A stretch of 64,000 bases of DNA from Shewanella ulleungensis (lineage in GTDB: Bacteria > Pseudomonadota > Gammaproteobacteria > Enterobacterales > Shewanellaceae): the NCBI RefSeq assembly GCF_014648315.1, contig NZ_BMQW01000001.1:248001-312000 (forward strand), given 5' to 3'. Below, one piece after another: positions 54,802 through 64,000 of this stretch (positions within the stretch are counted from its first letter, which is position 1; every line of letters begins with the position of its first letter). The position numbers and the translations under genes were made by a program. The notes beneath the pieces were generated by a model that searched no databases, was not told where the DNA came from, and saw nothing but the letters and a program-made list of their open reading frames with translations.

Positions 54802-55380
54802 CTAGTTAACCAGCCCCGCAAACCCCATAAATGCTAATGACATCAGTCCCGCGGTGATCATGGCTATTGCGCCGCCTTTAAATGGCACAGGAACATCCGC
54901 GGCCGCTAAGCGTTCACGCATGGCAGAAAATAAAATCAACACTAATGAAAAGCCGACAGCAGCGCCAAAACCATAAATAGCTGATTGAATAAAGTTATGG
55001 TCTTCATTTACATTGAGTAAGGCGACACCCAATACCGCACAGTTAGTGGTAATGAGCGGTAAATAAATTCCTAAGGCACGATGTAATGATGCACTGGTTT
55101 TTTGTACGACCATTTCAGTAAATTGGACTACAACGGCAATCACCAAAATAAAGCTCATGGTGCGTAAGTAACTAAGGTTGAAGGGTTGTAATAAAAACTC
55201 ATTGGTGAGATAGCTTAAAATTGAAGCGAGCGTTAATACAAAAGTGGTTGCCATTGACATACCAATCGCAGACGCCAATTTGCTCGACACCCCCATAAAA
55301 GGGCATAGACCTAAGAATTTAACTAGGACGAAGTTATTAACCAGTACAGTGCCGATTAATAGAAAAAGGTACTCTGTCAT
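54802..55380 (-). CDS. rsxA: Electron transport complex subunit RsxA
   Basis: This 192-residue membrane subunit has six helices. Family hallmarks are [19 protein letters not shown] and [18 protein letters not shown], which carry the cysteines that bind an iron-sulfur cluster in the membrane. It is the first gene of the rsxABCDGE-nth operon. In E. coli the complex also resets the SoxR redox sensor; no soxR is seen here. Confidence 0.96.
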   Translation of the reverse strand: MTEYLFLLIGTVLVNNFVLVKFLGLCPFMGVSSKLASAIGMSMATTFVLTLASILSYLTNEFLLQPFNLSYLRTMSFILVIAVVVQFTEMVVQKTSASLHRALGIYLPLITTNCAVLGVALLNVNEDHNFIQSAIYGFGAAVGFSLVLILFSAMRERLAAADVPVPFKGGAIAMITAGLMSLAFMGFAGLVN

Positions 55381-55445
55381 TGCTACATTTTTTTGACCAA
55401 TAGATCCTAGTATTATCTAAGGTTTAGCGTTGAGAAACAACGGAT

Positions 55446-55479
55446 AAAAAATAAGGTTAAGCATAAAATGCTTAACCTT
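55446..55479 (-). terminator. Terminator after the GGDEF/EAL gene
   Basis: AAGGTTAAGCAT and ATGCTTAACCTT form a 12-bp stem with a three-base loop, followed on the minus strand by TATTTTTTAT. It separates the GGDEF/EAL gene from rsxA, so rsx has its own promoter downstream of it. Confidence 0.88.
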
Positions 55480-55519
55480 GGAATAAAACGCCCTATTTTA
55501 CATTTAAGTAACCTAAAAA

Positions 55520-57418
55520 TTACTGTTTTTTGACCAAAATTTCAGGTTTAGCAATGTAATATCCTTGCAAACCATCAACGAGTAATTTTTCTAAGGTTAG
55601 TTTCTCGTCTTGTTTTTCAACACCTGTAGCAATAACGCGAATACTAATACGCTTGGCAATGTCGACCATCATACGAACAAAGAACTTATTATTGTTATCT
55701 TGTTCAATATTATCGCTGTAGCTACTGTCTAGTTTTATAAAGTCAGGGCGAACTTCGCGGAAAAATTTAAACGAAGTAAATCCTAAACCAAAACGCTCAA
55801 TAGCGACTTTAGCGCCGACTTTATGCATTTCACTGACAAATTGATGGCTCGAGATTAAATTGGCTTGCATGCCTGATTCATTGAGTTCAAATATTATACG
55901 AGATGCAATTTGACGGTGTTTGGTTAATAAGTCTTTTAACCATGTCGTAAATCCATCTTGCAGGGCAGATAACGCACTAATGTTGACTCCCATATTGCCG
56001 ACAATACTTGGGTTTTCACTTAATACTTTAATAGTTTGGATCACTATCATTTTATCAAGTTCGACATTTAAGCCGTAACGCTCAGCCATTGCTATCACAG
56101 TAGTGGTAGGAAGATACTTACCTTCGGCATTATAAAAACGAGCTAACAGTTCACGATAGACGTCAGTTTGATTATTACAAGGCTGAATAGGCTGCTGATA
56201 AAAGTTAATACTGCGGCGGTTAATTAAATCATCAATAGTGATTTTCCAATGATCATCACCTAACTTTTCATCACCTGACAGCTTCTCGAGTTGATAATAT
56301 CGATTAGGTCCTAAAGTTTGCGCGATGCTCACCGCTGTGTCCGCTAATGCCATTAACGTTAAAGGTTCACATCCTTCTTTAAAAGGCACCATGCCTGCAT
56401 GAGCAATTGAATCACTTCGGGTGCTTTGAGCATACTCATCGAGGTGGCGTTTTAGTTGTTCTAAATATTTTTCACCTTCTTTGAGCGTTAAGCCATCAAT
56501 AAAGACCGCAAAGTCACCACTAGAGACTCTAAAGCATTCATTAACCCCTAATGATGACACCGCTTTACGGATGCAGTTAGCCAGTTTAGCTAAGTAATCG
56601 TCTCCTGCTGCTCGGCCATGTAGTTGATTAATGTTAGCCAGTTCTGCTGCTTTCACCATGATCAACACACCATACTGCTGTTTTGTTGATTGGCTTAAGT
56701 CTTCTAAAAATTGAGTAAAACGTTGGCGGGTAGAAAAACCACTAACTGGATCTTGATAAGCGGCTTTAGTCAGTAGTTCGTTTTCTTTTCTTACTCGGTC
56801 AAGACTCAGTTTTAAATGGTTACGACAAGTTTCAAGGGCATTACCCAATGGGCGTAATACACCCGGGAAACGTGAACTTTCTAACGCTAAAAAAGATAAA
56901 TCAGGAATATGTGTGATGTAGTCTGCTGCATACCGAATGCGTTTTTTATGCAATTGTACTAATGCGGCAAACAACAGCATTAATAGAATATACGCACCAA
57001 TTAATAATGTGGCAGTTTGTTCAAGATCAGCAATATTAGCTGATAAAACGCTTGATGTGTCTAAACGAACTTGAAGTCTTGCTTGTGGAAATGATTGAAT
57101 ATGACCGAGTTCAATATTGAAAATTTTGCTAGCAAAGTCATCACTTGGACGTTGTAAACTGCCATGAGTGAAGTTTAGATTGCTGTCTGTATTATGAATA
57201 AATTGAAAAAATTGGAACGTAAACGTACTCGACATTTGCTGATATAGGGCTTCGCCGTCACCATCCCAATTACGATATGTTTGCACATATTGTAAATAAC
57301 TTGCACGTGCAATTTCACCTTGTTCTTGAACTTCATTATTTTCAACCGTGTAAATACGGAAAACCAATAGGCCGAAAACAATTAACAGAACCAGCTGAAA
57401 GGATTTTGATAAGCCCAT
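55520..57418 (-). CDS. Degenerate GGDEF/EAL membrane protein, CsrD-like
   Basis: This 632-residue inner-membrane protein has helices at about 6-22 and 137-158 around a small periplasmic domain. A coiled stretch, a GGDEF domain and an EAL domain follow. The cyclase motif is SSGDF instead of GGDEF. The EAL motif is ELL, the DDFG motif is ERFG and the later catalytic Glu (AEG) is ATG, so neither activity is expected. This pattern recalls CsrD, which binds RNase E targets, and also LapD-type receptors. Length and motif losses favour a CsrD-like role, but this is inference. Confidence 0.82.
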   Translation of the reverse strand: MGLSKSFQLVLLIVFGLLVFRIYTVENNEVQEQGEIARASYLQYVQTYRNWDGDGEALYQQMSSTFTFQFFQFIHNTDSNLNFTHGSLQRPSDDFASKIFNIELGHIQSFPQARLQVRLDTSSVLSANIADLEQTATLLIGAYILLMLLFAALVQLHKKRIRYAADYITHIPDLSFLALESSRFPGVLRPLGNALETCRNHLKLSLDRVRKENELLTKAAYQDPVSGFSTRQRFTQFLEDLSQSTKQQYGVLIMVKAAELANINQLHGRAAGDDYLAKLANCIRKAVSSLGVNECFRVSSGDFAVFIDGLTLKEGEKYLEQLKRHLDEYAQSTRSDSIAHAGMVPFKEGCEPLTLMALADTAVSIAQTLGPNRYYQLEKLSGDEKLGDDHWKITIDDLINRRSINFYQQPIQPCNNQTDVYRELLARFYNAEGKYLPTTTVIAMAERYGLNVELDKMIVIQTIKVLSENPSIVGNMGVNISALSALQDGFTTWLKDLLTKHRQIASRIIFELNESGMQANLISSHQFVSEMHKVGAKVAIERFGLGFTSFKFFREVRPDFIKLDSSYSDNIEQDNNNKFFVRMMVDIAKRISIRVIATGVEKQDEKLTLEKLLVDGLQGYYIAKPEILVKKQ

Positions 57419-57750
57419 AAAACATCCATTCCTTACGAGTTGTCAATATATCCCATTTAAACCAGAGAATGTCGTCAGTGACAGTGTCGTCTGGATGGGC
57501 ATAATGAGTAATGTATTGTCACATTAGTGTATATAATAACCAATTATATGATAACAGGTGTAATATTAAATTATTATTAACCTAAAGCATTATAATGACA
57601 GGAAATTTATTTAAAATTAAACCGTAAAATGACAGTAGAGAAACAATCTGTGAGGCCAATTTTCAATTAATGAAAAATACAGCACAAAATAAGAGGTTAA
57701 ATTAACAGATGAGGGAAGGTGCTTTTTTTAAGAAGGGTAAATGATAATAA
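57419..57750. other. Gene-free interval between GGDEF/EAL gene and tRNA-Asn array
   Basis: These 332 bp are AT-rich. The promoter of the minus-strand GGDEF/EAL gene should be here; an ATTATA (minus-strand TATAAT) occurs at 57543-57548 without a good -35 box. No coding frame or terminator of the tRNA array was recognised. Confidence 0.5.
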
Positions 57751-57826
57751 TGGCTCCCCAGACTGGACTCGAACCAGTGACATACGGATTAACAGTCCGC
57801 CGTTCTACCAACTGAACTACTGGGGA
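57751..57826 (-). tRNA. tRNA-Asn (GTT), array position 5 (distal)
   Basis: This is a 76-nt gene with a complete cloverleaf, anticodon GTT in CTGTTAA, and an encoded CCA. The D loop reads AGTTGG and the T loop TTCGAGT, as in the promoter-proximal copy. Confidence 0.96.
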
Positions 57827-57857
57827 AGTGTATTATTACTATTCATATTTTTTGAAA

Positions 57858-57933
57858 TGGCTCCCCAGACTGGACTTGAACCAGTGACATACGGATTAAC
57901 AGTCCGCCGTTCTACCGACTGAACTACTGGGGA
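57858..57933 (-). tRNA. tRNA-Asn (GTT), array position 4
   Basis: This is a 76-nt gene with anticodon GTT and encoded CCA. It differs from the outer copies at two bases: AGTCGG in the D loop and TTCAAGT in the T loop. The spacer to its left is 31 bp. Confidence 0.96.
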
Positions 57934-57960
57934 ATTGTTATTTCAAATATGTTATCTCGA

Positions 57961-58036
57961 TGGCTCCCCAGACTGGACTTGAACCAGTGACATACGGATT
58001 AACAGTCCGCCGTTCTACCGACTGAACTACTGGGGA
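57961..58036 (-). tRNA. tRNA-Asn (GTT), array position 3
   Basis: This is a 76-nt gene with anticodon GTT and encoded CCA. It carries the inner-copy variants (AGTCGG, TTCAAGT). The spacer to its left is 27 bp. Confidence 0.96.
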
Positions 58037-58060
58037 AACGAAATCGATAACATTAAACGT

Positions 58061-58136
58061 TGGCTCCCCAGACTGGACTTGAACCAGTGACATACGGATT
58101 AACAGTCCGCCGTTCTACCGACTGAACTACTGGGGA
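58061..58136 (-). tRNA. tRNA-Asn (GTT), array position 2
   Basis: This is a 76-nt gene with anticodon GTT and encoded CCA. It carries the inner-copy variants (AGTCGG, TTCAAGT). The spacer to its left is 24 bp. Confidence 0.96.
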
Positions 58137-58170
58137 ATTACGCTTACGTTCTTAACTCACTTTACTAAAT

Positions 58171-58246
58171 TGGCTCCCCAGACTGGACTCGAACCAGTGA
58201 CATACGGATTAACAGTCCGCCGTTCTACCAACTGAACTACTGGGGA
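58171..58246 (-). tRNA. tRNA-Asn (GTT), array position 1 (promoter-proximal)
   Basis: This is a 76-nt gene with anticodon GTT and encoded CCA. The D and T loops match the distal copy (AGTTGG, TTCGAGT). It is the first transcribed copy, about 30 bp after the predicted transcription start. Confidence 0.96.
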
Positions 58247-58282
58247 AACGTTTTTAGCAATGTATTGCTGAGAACGGAGCGC

Positions 58283-58311
58283 ATAGTAAAACGCTCTGGT
58301 AACTGAGTCAA
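58283..58311 (-). promoter_or_regulatory. Promoter of the tRNA-Asn array
   Basis: On the minus strand, TTGACT (58306-58311) and TACTAT (58283-58288) are exactly 17 bp apart. They are followed by a GC-rich discriminator (GCGCTCC), typical of growth-rate-controlled stable RNA promoters. Confidence 0.82.
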
Positions 58312-59061
58312 CTCGAGTTATAAAAAAAAACGCATTTATGTGACTAATTGGTTACCAAATACACATCGTGCACGACTTTTGGGCATTTATGTCGATTTTT
58401 GAACAATGAATAGAAATTAAATACTTAGATAAAAACTATTCAGTGTCCGTTGATGTCGCGTTCACTAAACAGAGAGTGGAACATATAGCACCGTTTCAAA
58501 CTTAACGCTTAAAATTAAAGATTAAATTTGCAGTTTTAATCGCCGTTGTAACAACTCTTGCGATTTAGGTTTTTAGATCCCCCCGATGAACAAGCATAAA
58601 AGCGAGCTCGACGGTTTAATGATATTCGTAAGCACACATAGAGTAAGCCATGCACTACTGCTTTCTTTAGCACTATGATGAGGATATATGGTTTGGAGCT
58701 TTCTTTTTTAACGTATTATTCTTAGACGTATTAAGGCTTCTAGCATAGTGGCTAGAGCAAAGCATACATTACTGCTCTTGTTTGAGGTATTAGGTGAACT
58801 TTTTATAATGAACAAGATCAACATTGTGAGGGATAACGATATCCGTTAATGAAAATGAAGCTCTAATCGTCGTGATATATAGTGCTCGGGATCAAAGCGT
58901 TTGAATACACTTTACTTGAAATAACTGCTAACAACTCATGATCCGATTGTCTTGTTGTTTCGTATTACTTATCAAATGTAATTTAATTTCATCAAAACAT
59001 TCTTACGCTTTTGTGAATCCTGTCATCGCGCTATCCCGCACCCACATTGGTATTTTGTGAG

Positions 59062-59084
59062 TTATCCACTAAATCTGTGGATAA
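59062..59084. promoter_or_regulatory. Inverted pair of DnaA-box-like sites
   Basis: TTATCCACT (59062-59070) and TGTGGATAA (59076-59084) face each other. The second is a perfect 9-mer DnaA consensus and the first has one mismatch. A weaker TTGTGGAC follows at about 59088. Binding is not proven. Confidence 0.55.
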
Positions 59085-59775
59085 ACTTGTGGACTTCTAC
59101 TGTAAACGGCCTTGAATCCCTTGCTGAGTATGGTTTGGGGTTAAAATGCACTTATTCATTAGCGATAAATTAACTTGTTTAAATTCAGATAAATACAAAA
59201 ATCAACTGTTTTGTTTTTTCACTGTTCTGTGTATTGCAAAATTGTAATCAGTTTGCATTGTTGATTGTGTATTAAATTGTAATTTAGTTTAGTTTTTCAC
59301 CGATTTATATGCTGTTTTTAGTAAGAAAGCGCTCTTGTCTATAACTTTCACAAAAGGATCGTAATGTTGTCATCATTAATTTAGCTATGGAAATAAACGA
59401 TCGTAATCGTCCAGCTTATATGGGTTTGCTTAGGCATGGTTTGTTGTGTACGAACGGCTAATTTGATTGTTCATCGTTAAACACAACATGATTTAATGCA
59501 TCGAATTGTTAAAACCTTTTAGTGGCGGCGACTATCTGTAAACGCTCAGCGATGACTGATCACTTTCGTTACCGTTTATTCATTCAAGCTGCTAATAATG
59601 GGTTCAATCTAATTGATATCGCTTCCTTAACATAAGATCGTTGCTATTGCTTAGTTTGCTGTGTCAGTTGACATAAATGAGTTGATTGAAGTTTGCCATC
59701 TATCGATATTTACAGTCGCAAATTATTAGCATTTAGGTATATCATGAACAGTTCAATTAATAAGGAATTCACGCA

Positions 59776-61797
59776 GTGTCAGAGTCAGTTTTTACCTTAG
59801 AGTCCAAATTTGAGCCGGCGGGCGATCAACCCACAGCAATCAATCAATTAGTCGAGGGTCTACACTCAGGCATTGCCAGCCAAACCTTATTAGGTGTGAC
59901 CGGTTCTGGTAAAACATACACTATAGCGAATGTAATTAAGCAAATGGGCCGTCCTACCATCATTATGGCGCCGAATAAAACTCTCGCAGCACAGCTTTAT
60001 GGAGAAATGAAAGAGTTTTTTCCTCACAATGCGGTCGAGTATTTTGTGTCTTACTACGACTATTATCAACCCGAAGCGTATGTACCTGCTTCAAATACCT
60101 TTATTGAAAAAGATGCATCGGTTAACGCTCACATAGAGCAAATGCGTTTATCGGCGACGAAAGCATTATTAGAACGCAAAGATGTGGTGCTTATTGCATC
60201 TGTGTCTGCGATTTATGGTCTGGGTGATCCTGAATCATACATGAAAATGCTACTGCATCTTCGTCAGGGTGATTTTATGGGGCAGCGTGACATTCTTATT
60301 CGACTCAGTGAATTACAATACAAGCGCAATGATATTGAGCTGCAGCGTGGCACTTATCGTGTCCGTGGTGAAGTGATTGACATATTCCCAGCAGAATCTG
60401 AACGTGAAGCTATCCGTGTTGAATTGTTTGACGATGAAATAGAACGTTTAAGCGAGTTTGATCCGCTGACAGGGCAAATTAATAAGCGCATTGTTCGAAC
60501 CACTATTTACCCTAAAACGCACTATGTTACGCCACGTGAAAAAATCTTAGCGGCAACAGAAGAAATTAAAGAAGAATTACGAGATCGCCGCCAATTTTTG
60601 CTCGACAACAACAAACTAATAGAAGCGCAACGGATCACCGAAAGAGTGCAATATGACGTCGAAATGATGGTTGAATTAGGCTATTGCTCAGGTATCGAAA
60701 ACTATTCGCGCTATTTATCTGGGCGAGGTACAGGAGAAGGCCCACCAACACTTCTTGATTATCTACCTGCTGACGGTTTGCTGATTATTGACGAGTCGCA
60801 TGTGACAGTACCGCAAATTGGTGCCATGTACAAAGGCGACCGTAGCCGTAAAATGAATCTAGTCGAATACGGATTTAGATTACCCTCAGCACTGGACAAC
60901 CGGCCATTAATGTTTGAAGAATTCGAGCGTCTAATGCCACAAACTATTTTTGTCTCGGCAACACCAAGCCAATATGAGCTCGATAAAAGCGAGGGTGAAA
61001 TTGCCGAACAGGTCGTTCGTCCAACCGGGTTACTCGATCCAATACTTGAAGTTCGTCCAGTTGGCATCCAAGTAGATGACTTATTATCAGAAATTCATAA
61101 ACGCGTTGCGGTTAACGAGAGAGTATTAGTCACAACGTTAACCAAGCGTATGTCAGAAGACTTAACTGAATACCTCGACGAACATGGCGTTAAAGTACGT
61201 TACCTACACTCAGATATTGATACGGTTGAGCGAATTGAAATTATTCGAGATCTTCGTTTAGGCCATTTTGATGTATTAGTCGGGATTAACTTATTACGTG
61301 AAGGATTAGATTTACCTGAAGTGTCATTAGTGTGTATTCTCGATGCAGATAAAGAAGGTTTTTTACGCTCGGAACGTTCACTTATTCAGACTATTGGCCG
61401 TGCTGCGCGTAACGTCAACGGGAAAGTGATTCTCTATGCAGACAGAATTACCAATTCAATGGCAAAAGCTATGGGTGAAACTGAACGCCGTCGTGAAAAG
61501 CAGCATCAGCATAATGTAAAACTGGGTATTGTACCTCGCGGTGTAGTGAAGAGTATTACCGATGTGATGGATGTTGGTGATCCTAAAAAAGCAAAAGGCC
61601 AGCATAAGCAACAAGGTAAGTATGCACAAGTAGCAGACAATCGTGCTACATACACAAGTGTTGCAGATTTGAGTCATCAAATCGACGCACTTGAAAAACA
61701 AATGCATGAATTTGCCAGAAACCTAGAATTTGAACAAGCCGCTGCCCTGCGCGATGAAGTAAAACAACTTCGTGAACAAATTATTTTAAACAGTTAA
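59776..61797 (+). CDS. uvrB: UvrABC system protein B (excinuclease subunit)
   Basis: This 673-residue helicase-like subunit of nucleotide excision repair shows Walker [11 protein letters not shown] and the beta-hairpin [16 protein letters not shown]-box-like LLIIDESH and the C-terminal UvrC-contact domain ([21 protein letters not shown]) are present. The start is GTG at 59776 with an AAGGA site nine bases before. It verifies damage handed over by UvrA and recruits UvrC. No SOS box was found in the upstream region. Confidence 0.97.
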   Translation: MSESVFTLESKFEPAGDQPTAINQLVEGLHSGIASQTLLGVTGSGKTYTIANVIKQMGRPTIIMAPNKTLAAQLYGEMKEFFPHNAVEYFVSYYDYYQPEAYVPASNTFIEKDASVNAHIEQMRLSATKALLERKDVVLIASVSAIYGLGDPESYMKMLLHLRQGDFMGQRDILIRLSELQYKRNDIELQRGTYRVRGEVIDIFPAESEREAIRVELFDDEIERLSEFDPLTGQINKRIVRTTIYPKTHYVTPREKILAATEEIKEELRDRRQFLLDNNKLIEAQRITERVQYDVEMMVELGYCSGIENYSRYLSGRGTGEGPPTLLDYLPADGLLIIDESHVTVPQIGAMYKGDRSRKMNLVEYGFRLPSALDNRPLMFEEFERLMPQTIFVSATPSQYELDKSEGEIAEQVVRPTGLLDPILEVRPVGIQVDDLLSEIHKRVAVNERVLVTTLTKRMSEDLTEYLDEHGVKVRYLHSDIDTVERIEIIRDLRLGHFDVLVGINLLREGLDLPEVSLVCILDADKEGFLRSERSLIQTIGRAARNVNGKVILYADRITNSMAKAMGETERRREKQHQHNVKLGIVPRGVVKSITDVMDVGDPKKAKGQHKQQGKYAQVADNRATYTSVADLSHQIDALEKQMHEFARNLEFEQAAALRDEVKQLREQIILNS

Positions 61798-61890
61798 TTT
61801 ATCTTAGTAGACTACACTTACTTTAACGTTTTAATTGAATTGCTTGTTACGCATAAATGCGGAAACGACTAATAATGAGCCGGTATAAAT

Positions 61891-62664
61891 ATGAAATCAG
61901 ACGATATAAATTGCGACAAAGTAGTGTGTAATCATTGTATCGATGATAACGAGCTTGGCTTTGATTTTACCATGGCTTTCCAACCGATTATTAATTGTCA
62001 AACCATGGATGTATTTGGTTATGAAGCCTTAGTGCGCGGCGTTAATAACGAATCCGCTTATTCTATTATCTCTAAGGTGAATGACAATAATCGTTATTTG
62101 TTTGATCAACTTTGTCGTATTAAAGCAATAGCTTTAGCTGCTAAGTTGGGTATCGATTCAATGCTGAGCATTAACTTTTTACCTAATGCGATTTATAAGC
62201 CAGAACGCTGTATTCGTACCACTCTTGAAGCGGCTAAAAAATATCAGTTTCCCACTGAACGCATTATGTTTGAGTTTACTGAAGTGGAAAAAATCGAAGA
62301 TAGCGACCATATTAAAAAAATCGTTAATTATTATAAAGCGTTAGGGTTTAAAACTGCTACTGATGACTTTGGTTCTGGTTTTTCGGGGTTGAATTTATTA
62401 GCCGACTTTCAAACTGATATTATTAAACTTGATATGGGGCTTATCCGCAATATTCATTTAAATACCACACGTCAGGTCATCATCAGTCACTGTTTGAATA
62501 TGATGAAAGAACTCAATATCACAGTTTTAGCTGAAGGGATTGAAACTATGGGGGAGTATCTTTGGTTAAAAAATGCCGGTATCGAACTGATGCAAGGTTA
62601 TCTTTTTGCTAAACCTGGTTTTGAATCTTTGCCAGAAATAGATTTTGAATTACTTAAGGCCTAA
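61891..62664 (+). CDS. EAL-domain cyclic-di-GMP phosphodiesterase
   Basis: This 257-residue protein consists of a short N-terminal segment and a single EAL domain. The catalytic set looks complete: EAL (YEALVRG), Asn in SINFLPNAI, Glu in FEFTE, the Asp pair in TDDFGSGFS, Lys in IIKLD, Glu in LAEGIE and Gln in MQGYLFAKP. It should hydrolyse cyclic di-GMP in the cytoplasm. Three cysteines near the start (Cys-8, 13 and 16) could bind a metal or act as a redox switch. A terminator follows directly. Confidence 0.92.
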   Translation: MKSDDINCDKVVCNHCIDDNELGFDFTMAFQPIINCQTMDVFGYEALVRGVNNESAYSIISKVNDNNRYLFDQLCRIKAIALAAKLGIDSMLSINFLPNAIYKPERCIRTTLEAAKKYQFPTERIMFEFTEVEKIEDSDHIKKIVNYYKALGFKTATDDFGSGFSGLNLLADFQTDIIKLDMGLIRNIHLNTTRQVIISHCLNMMKELNITVLAEGIETMGEYLWLKNAGIELMQGYLFAKPGFESLPEIDFELLKA

Positions 62665-62671
62665 TTAGATG

Positions 62672-62701
62672 AAAAAAACGCGCCGTAAATGCGCGTTTTC
62701 A
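62672..62701. terminator. Terminator between the EAL gene and asnS
   Basis: AAAACGCGC and GCGCGTTTT pair around CGTAAAT, flanked by A and T runs. It lies between the convergent EAL and asnS genes. Confidence 0.88.
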
Positions 62702-62727
62702 CATCAATTCACTATAACTCTAGGATA

Positions 62728-64000
62728 TTAGAAGTTTGCAGAACGTGGTGCACGTGGGAATGGAATAACATCACGGATGTTGTTCACGCCGGTAACATAT
62801 GATACCAAACGTTCAAAACCTAAACCAAACCCTGAGTGAGGCACAGTGCCATAACGACGCAAGTCTCGGTACCACCAGTAATCTTCCTGGCTTAATTCCA
62901 TTTCAGCTAAACGTGCATCTAACACATCTAAACGCTCTTCGCGCTGCGCTCCACCAATGATCTCACCGATGCCAGGGGCTAACACGTCCATTGCAGCAAC
63001 TGTCTTACCATCATCATTTAAACGCATGTAGAACGCTTTAATGTCTTTCGGGTAGTTTTTCACTACAACAGGTGCTTTAAAGTGTTCTTCAGCTAAATAA
63101 CGCTCATGCTCTGATTGTAAATCAATACCCCATTCAACTGGGAATTCGAACGTCTTACCACAGTTTTTAAGGATTTCTACTGCATCAGTATAATCAACTT
63201 GTGCGAAGTCACTGCTCACGAAAGCCTGCAAACGCTCAATTACCGTTTTATCAACACGCTCGTTGAAGAAGCTTAAATCATCCATACGCTCTTCAAGCAC
63301 TGCATTAAACGCAAACTTAAGCATTTTTTCTGCGAGCTCTGCTGCATCATCTAATGTAGCGAAAGCCACTTCAGGTTCAACCATCCAAAACTCTGCAAGG
63401 TGACGAGTCGTGTTTGAGTTTTCAGCACGGAAGGTTGGTCCGAAAGTGTAGACTTTAGACAAAGCGCAAGCATAAGTTTCTGCGTTTAACTGACCAGATA
63501 CAGTTAAAAATGACTCTTTACCGAAAAAGTCTTTGTCATAATCCACTTTACCAGCATCTGTACGAGGTAAGTTTTCCATATCTAATGTAGATACCCGGAA
63601 CATTTCACCCGCACCTTCACAGTCAGAGGCGGTGATTAATGGCGTTGATACCCAAATAAAACCTTCCTGATGGTAAAAACGGTGAATAGCTTGTGATAAA
63701 CAGTTACGTACACGCGCCACCGCACCAATAATATTGGTACGTGGACGTAAATGAGCAAGTTCACGTAAATGCTCAATTGAGTGTCGTTTAGCGGCCATAG
63801 GATAAGTATCTGGGTCATCAACAAATCCAGTGACTTCAACGTCAGAGACTTGCAATTCAAATGCTTGACCAGCACCAGGAGACGCGACGATTTCACCGGT
63901 CATTACCACAGAACAGCCGGCAGTCAATTTCAATACATCGTCATTGTAATTGGCTAGGCTATTTGGCACGACACCTTGTATTGGGTCGAAACATGAACCG
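62728..64000 (-). CDS. asnS: Asparaginyl-tRNA synthetase, 5' end outside the window
   Basis: About 424 residues of this class II synthetase are present and the N-terminal part continues past the right edge: the open frame reads [13 protein letters not shown] through the last bases, matching the interior of AsnS. The GTG at 63969 is therefore an internal valine, not the start. Class II motifs appear in [20 protein letters not shown] and [13 protein letters not shown]. It charges the tRNA-Asn species encoded by the nearby five-gene array. The full protein is usually about 466 residues. Confidence 0.96.
   Translation of the reverse strand, partial: GSCFDPIQGVVPNSLANYNDDVLKLTAGCSVVMTGEIVASPGAGQAFELQVSDVEVTGFVDDPDTYPMAAKRHSIEHLRELAHLRPRTNIIGAVARVRNCLSQAIHRFYHQEGFIWVSTPLITASDCEGAGEMFRVSTLDMENLPRTDAGKVDYDKDFFGKESFLTVSGQLNAETYACALSKVYTFGPTFRAENSNTTRHLAEFWMVEPEVAFATLDDAAELAEKMLKFAFNAVLEERMDDLSFFNERVDKTVIERLQAFVSSDFAQVDYTDAVEILKNCGKTFEFPVEWGIDLQSEHERYLAEEHFKAPVVVKNYPKDIKAFYMRLNDDGKTVAAMDVLAPGIGEIIGGAQREERLDVLDARLAEMELSQEDYWWYRDLRRYGTVPHSGFGLGFERLVSYVTGVNNIRDVIPFPRAPRSANF

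Larger units (their letters stand above)
58247..59775. other. 1.5-kb region without recognisable genes
   Basis: Between the tRNA-Asn array and uvrB I find no coding frame of 60 residues or more. Besides the tRNA promoter, it holds an inverted DnaA-box pair (59062-59084). An imperfect direct repeat of about 29 bp also occurs (near 58649 and 58753, ending ACTGCTTTCTTT and TACTGCTCTTGTTT). I saw no LexA box upstream of uvrB. It may contain unrecognised small RNAs or decayed genes. Confidence 0.6.

Noticed and set aside
57719-57922. Open frame across two tRNA-Asn genes
   Set aside because: It is the complement of tRNA genes and has no coding character.
57751-58246. tRNA-Asn array as a prophage or island attachment site
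   Set aside because: No integrase, phage gene or repeated tRNA end was found nearby.
59500-59775. SOS (LexA) box upstream of uvrB
   Set aside because: Only a CTG-N8-CAG (CTGTAAACGCTCAG) was found; spacing does not fit CTG-N10-CAG.
63969-63969. GTG at 63969 as the asnS start
   Set aside because: The frame stays open to the window edge with AsnS-like residues before it.

Overview
The window looks like a chromosomal segment of a Shewanella species or a close marine gammaproteobacterial relative. It is moderately AT-rich by eye. The order mltD / gloB / yafS-like / rnhA / dnaQ / tRNA-Asp matches the enterobacterial arrangement. The rsxABCDGE-nth, aspS-yebC-ruvCAB and cmoAB blocks are also of the usual gammaproteobacterial type, the thi operon carries a thiDE fusion, and there is a TIGR03503-type protein. 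I see no integrase, transposase, phage or CRISPR locus.

Layout. 133-4795 (minus) is a probable catabolic operon: an ACAD10/11-type acyl-CoA dehydrogenase, two short-chain dehydrogenases, an APH-like kinase and a histidine phosphatase, with a divergent LysR regulator (4971-5912). 6038-9136 carries a membrane diguanylate cyclase and a Cache chemoreceptor. 9247-12083 carries a small unknown protein, an RraA-like protein and AsmA. 12234-18612 is the conserved mltD-gloB-dnaQ-tRNA-Asp block. 18613-19008 holds two near-identical palindromes around an 8-bp tandem repeat. 19009-21162 is a TonB-dependent receptor with copper-type ligand motifs. 21391-28305 is the TPP-riboswitch-controlled thiamine operon thiC-thiDE-thiF-thiS-thiG-thiH. 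28495-30227 is a two-gene unit encoding a small protein and an HEQAH-containing SprA-related protein. 30485-31381 is a LysR regulator.

31516-39381 (minus) is a tightly packed string: cmoA, cmoB, a lipoprotein aspartic protease, an inactive transglutaminase fused to 7 membrane helices, an ATP-grasp amidoligase, a metallopeptidase-like protein without its zinc motif, and a DUF3541-type protein. It closes with a terminator lying in the LysR promoter region. The protease, 7TM and ligase trio is a known but functionally unsettled genomic association. The last two genes extend it and make this the best candidate here for an undescribed system.

39870-42695 is a triple substrate-binding-domain diguanylate cyclase. 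42873-47678 is aspS-yebC-ruvC-ruvA-ruvB. 47754-48544 carries gloA and a 27-residue YnhF-type membrane peptide. 48730-55380 (minus) is nth and the Rsx/Rnf electron-transport complex, whose RsxC has a long repetitive Ala/Lys tail. 55520-57418 is a degenerate GGDEF/EAL protein. 57751-58246 (minus) is an array of five tRNA-Asn genes with a clear promoter. A 1.5-kb stretch without recognisable genes, containing an inverted pair of DnaA boxes, precedes uvrB (59776-61797). An EAL phosphodiesterase and the 3' part of asnS (running off the right edge) close the window.

Four cyclic-di-GMP-type proteins lie in this one window. Function calls rest on motifs and family resemblance read by eye. No database search was possible.
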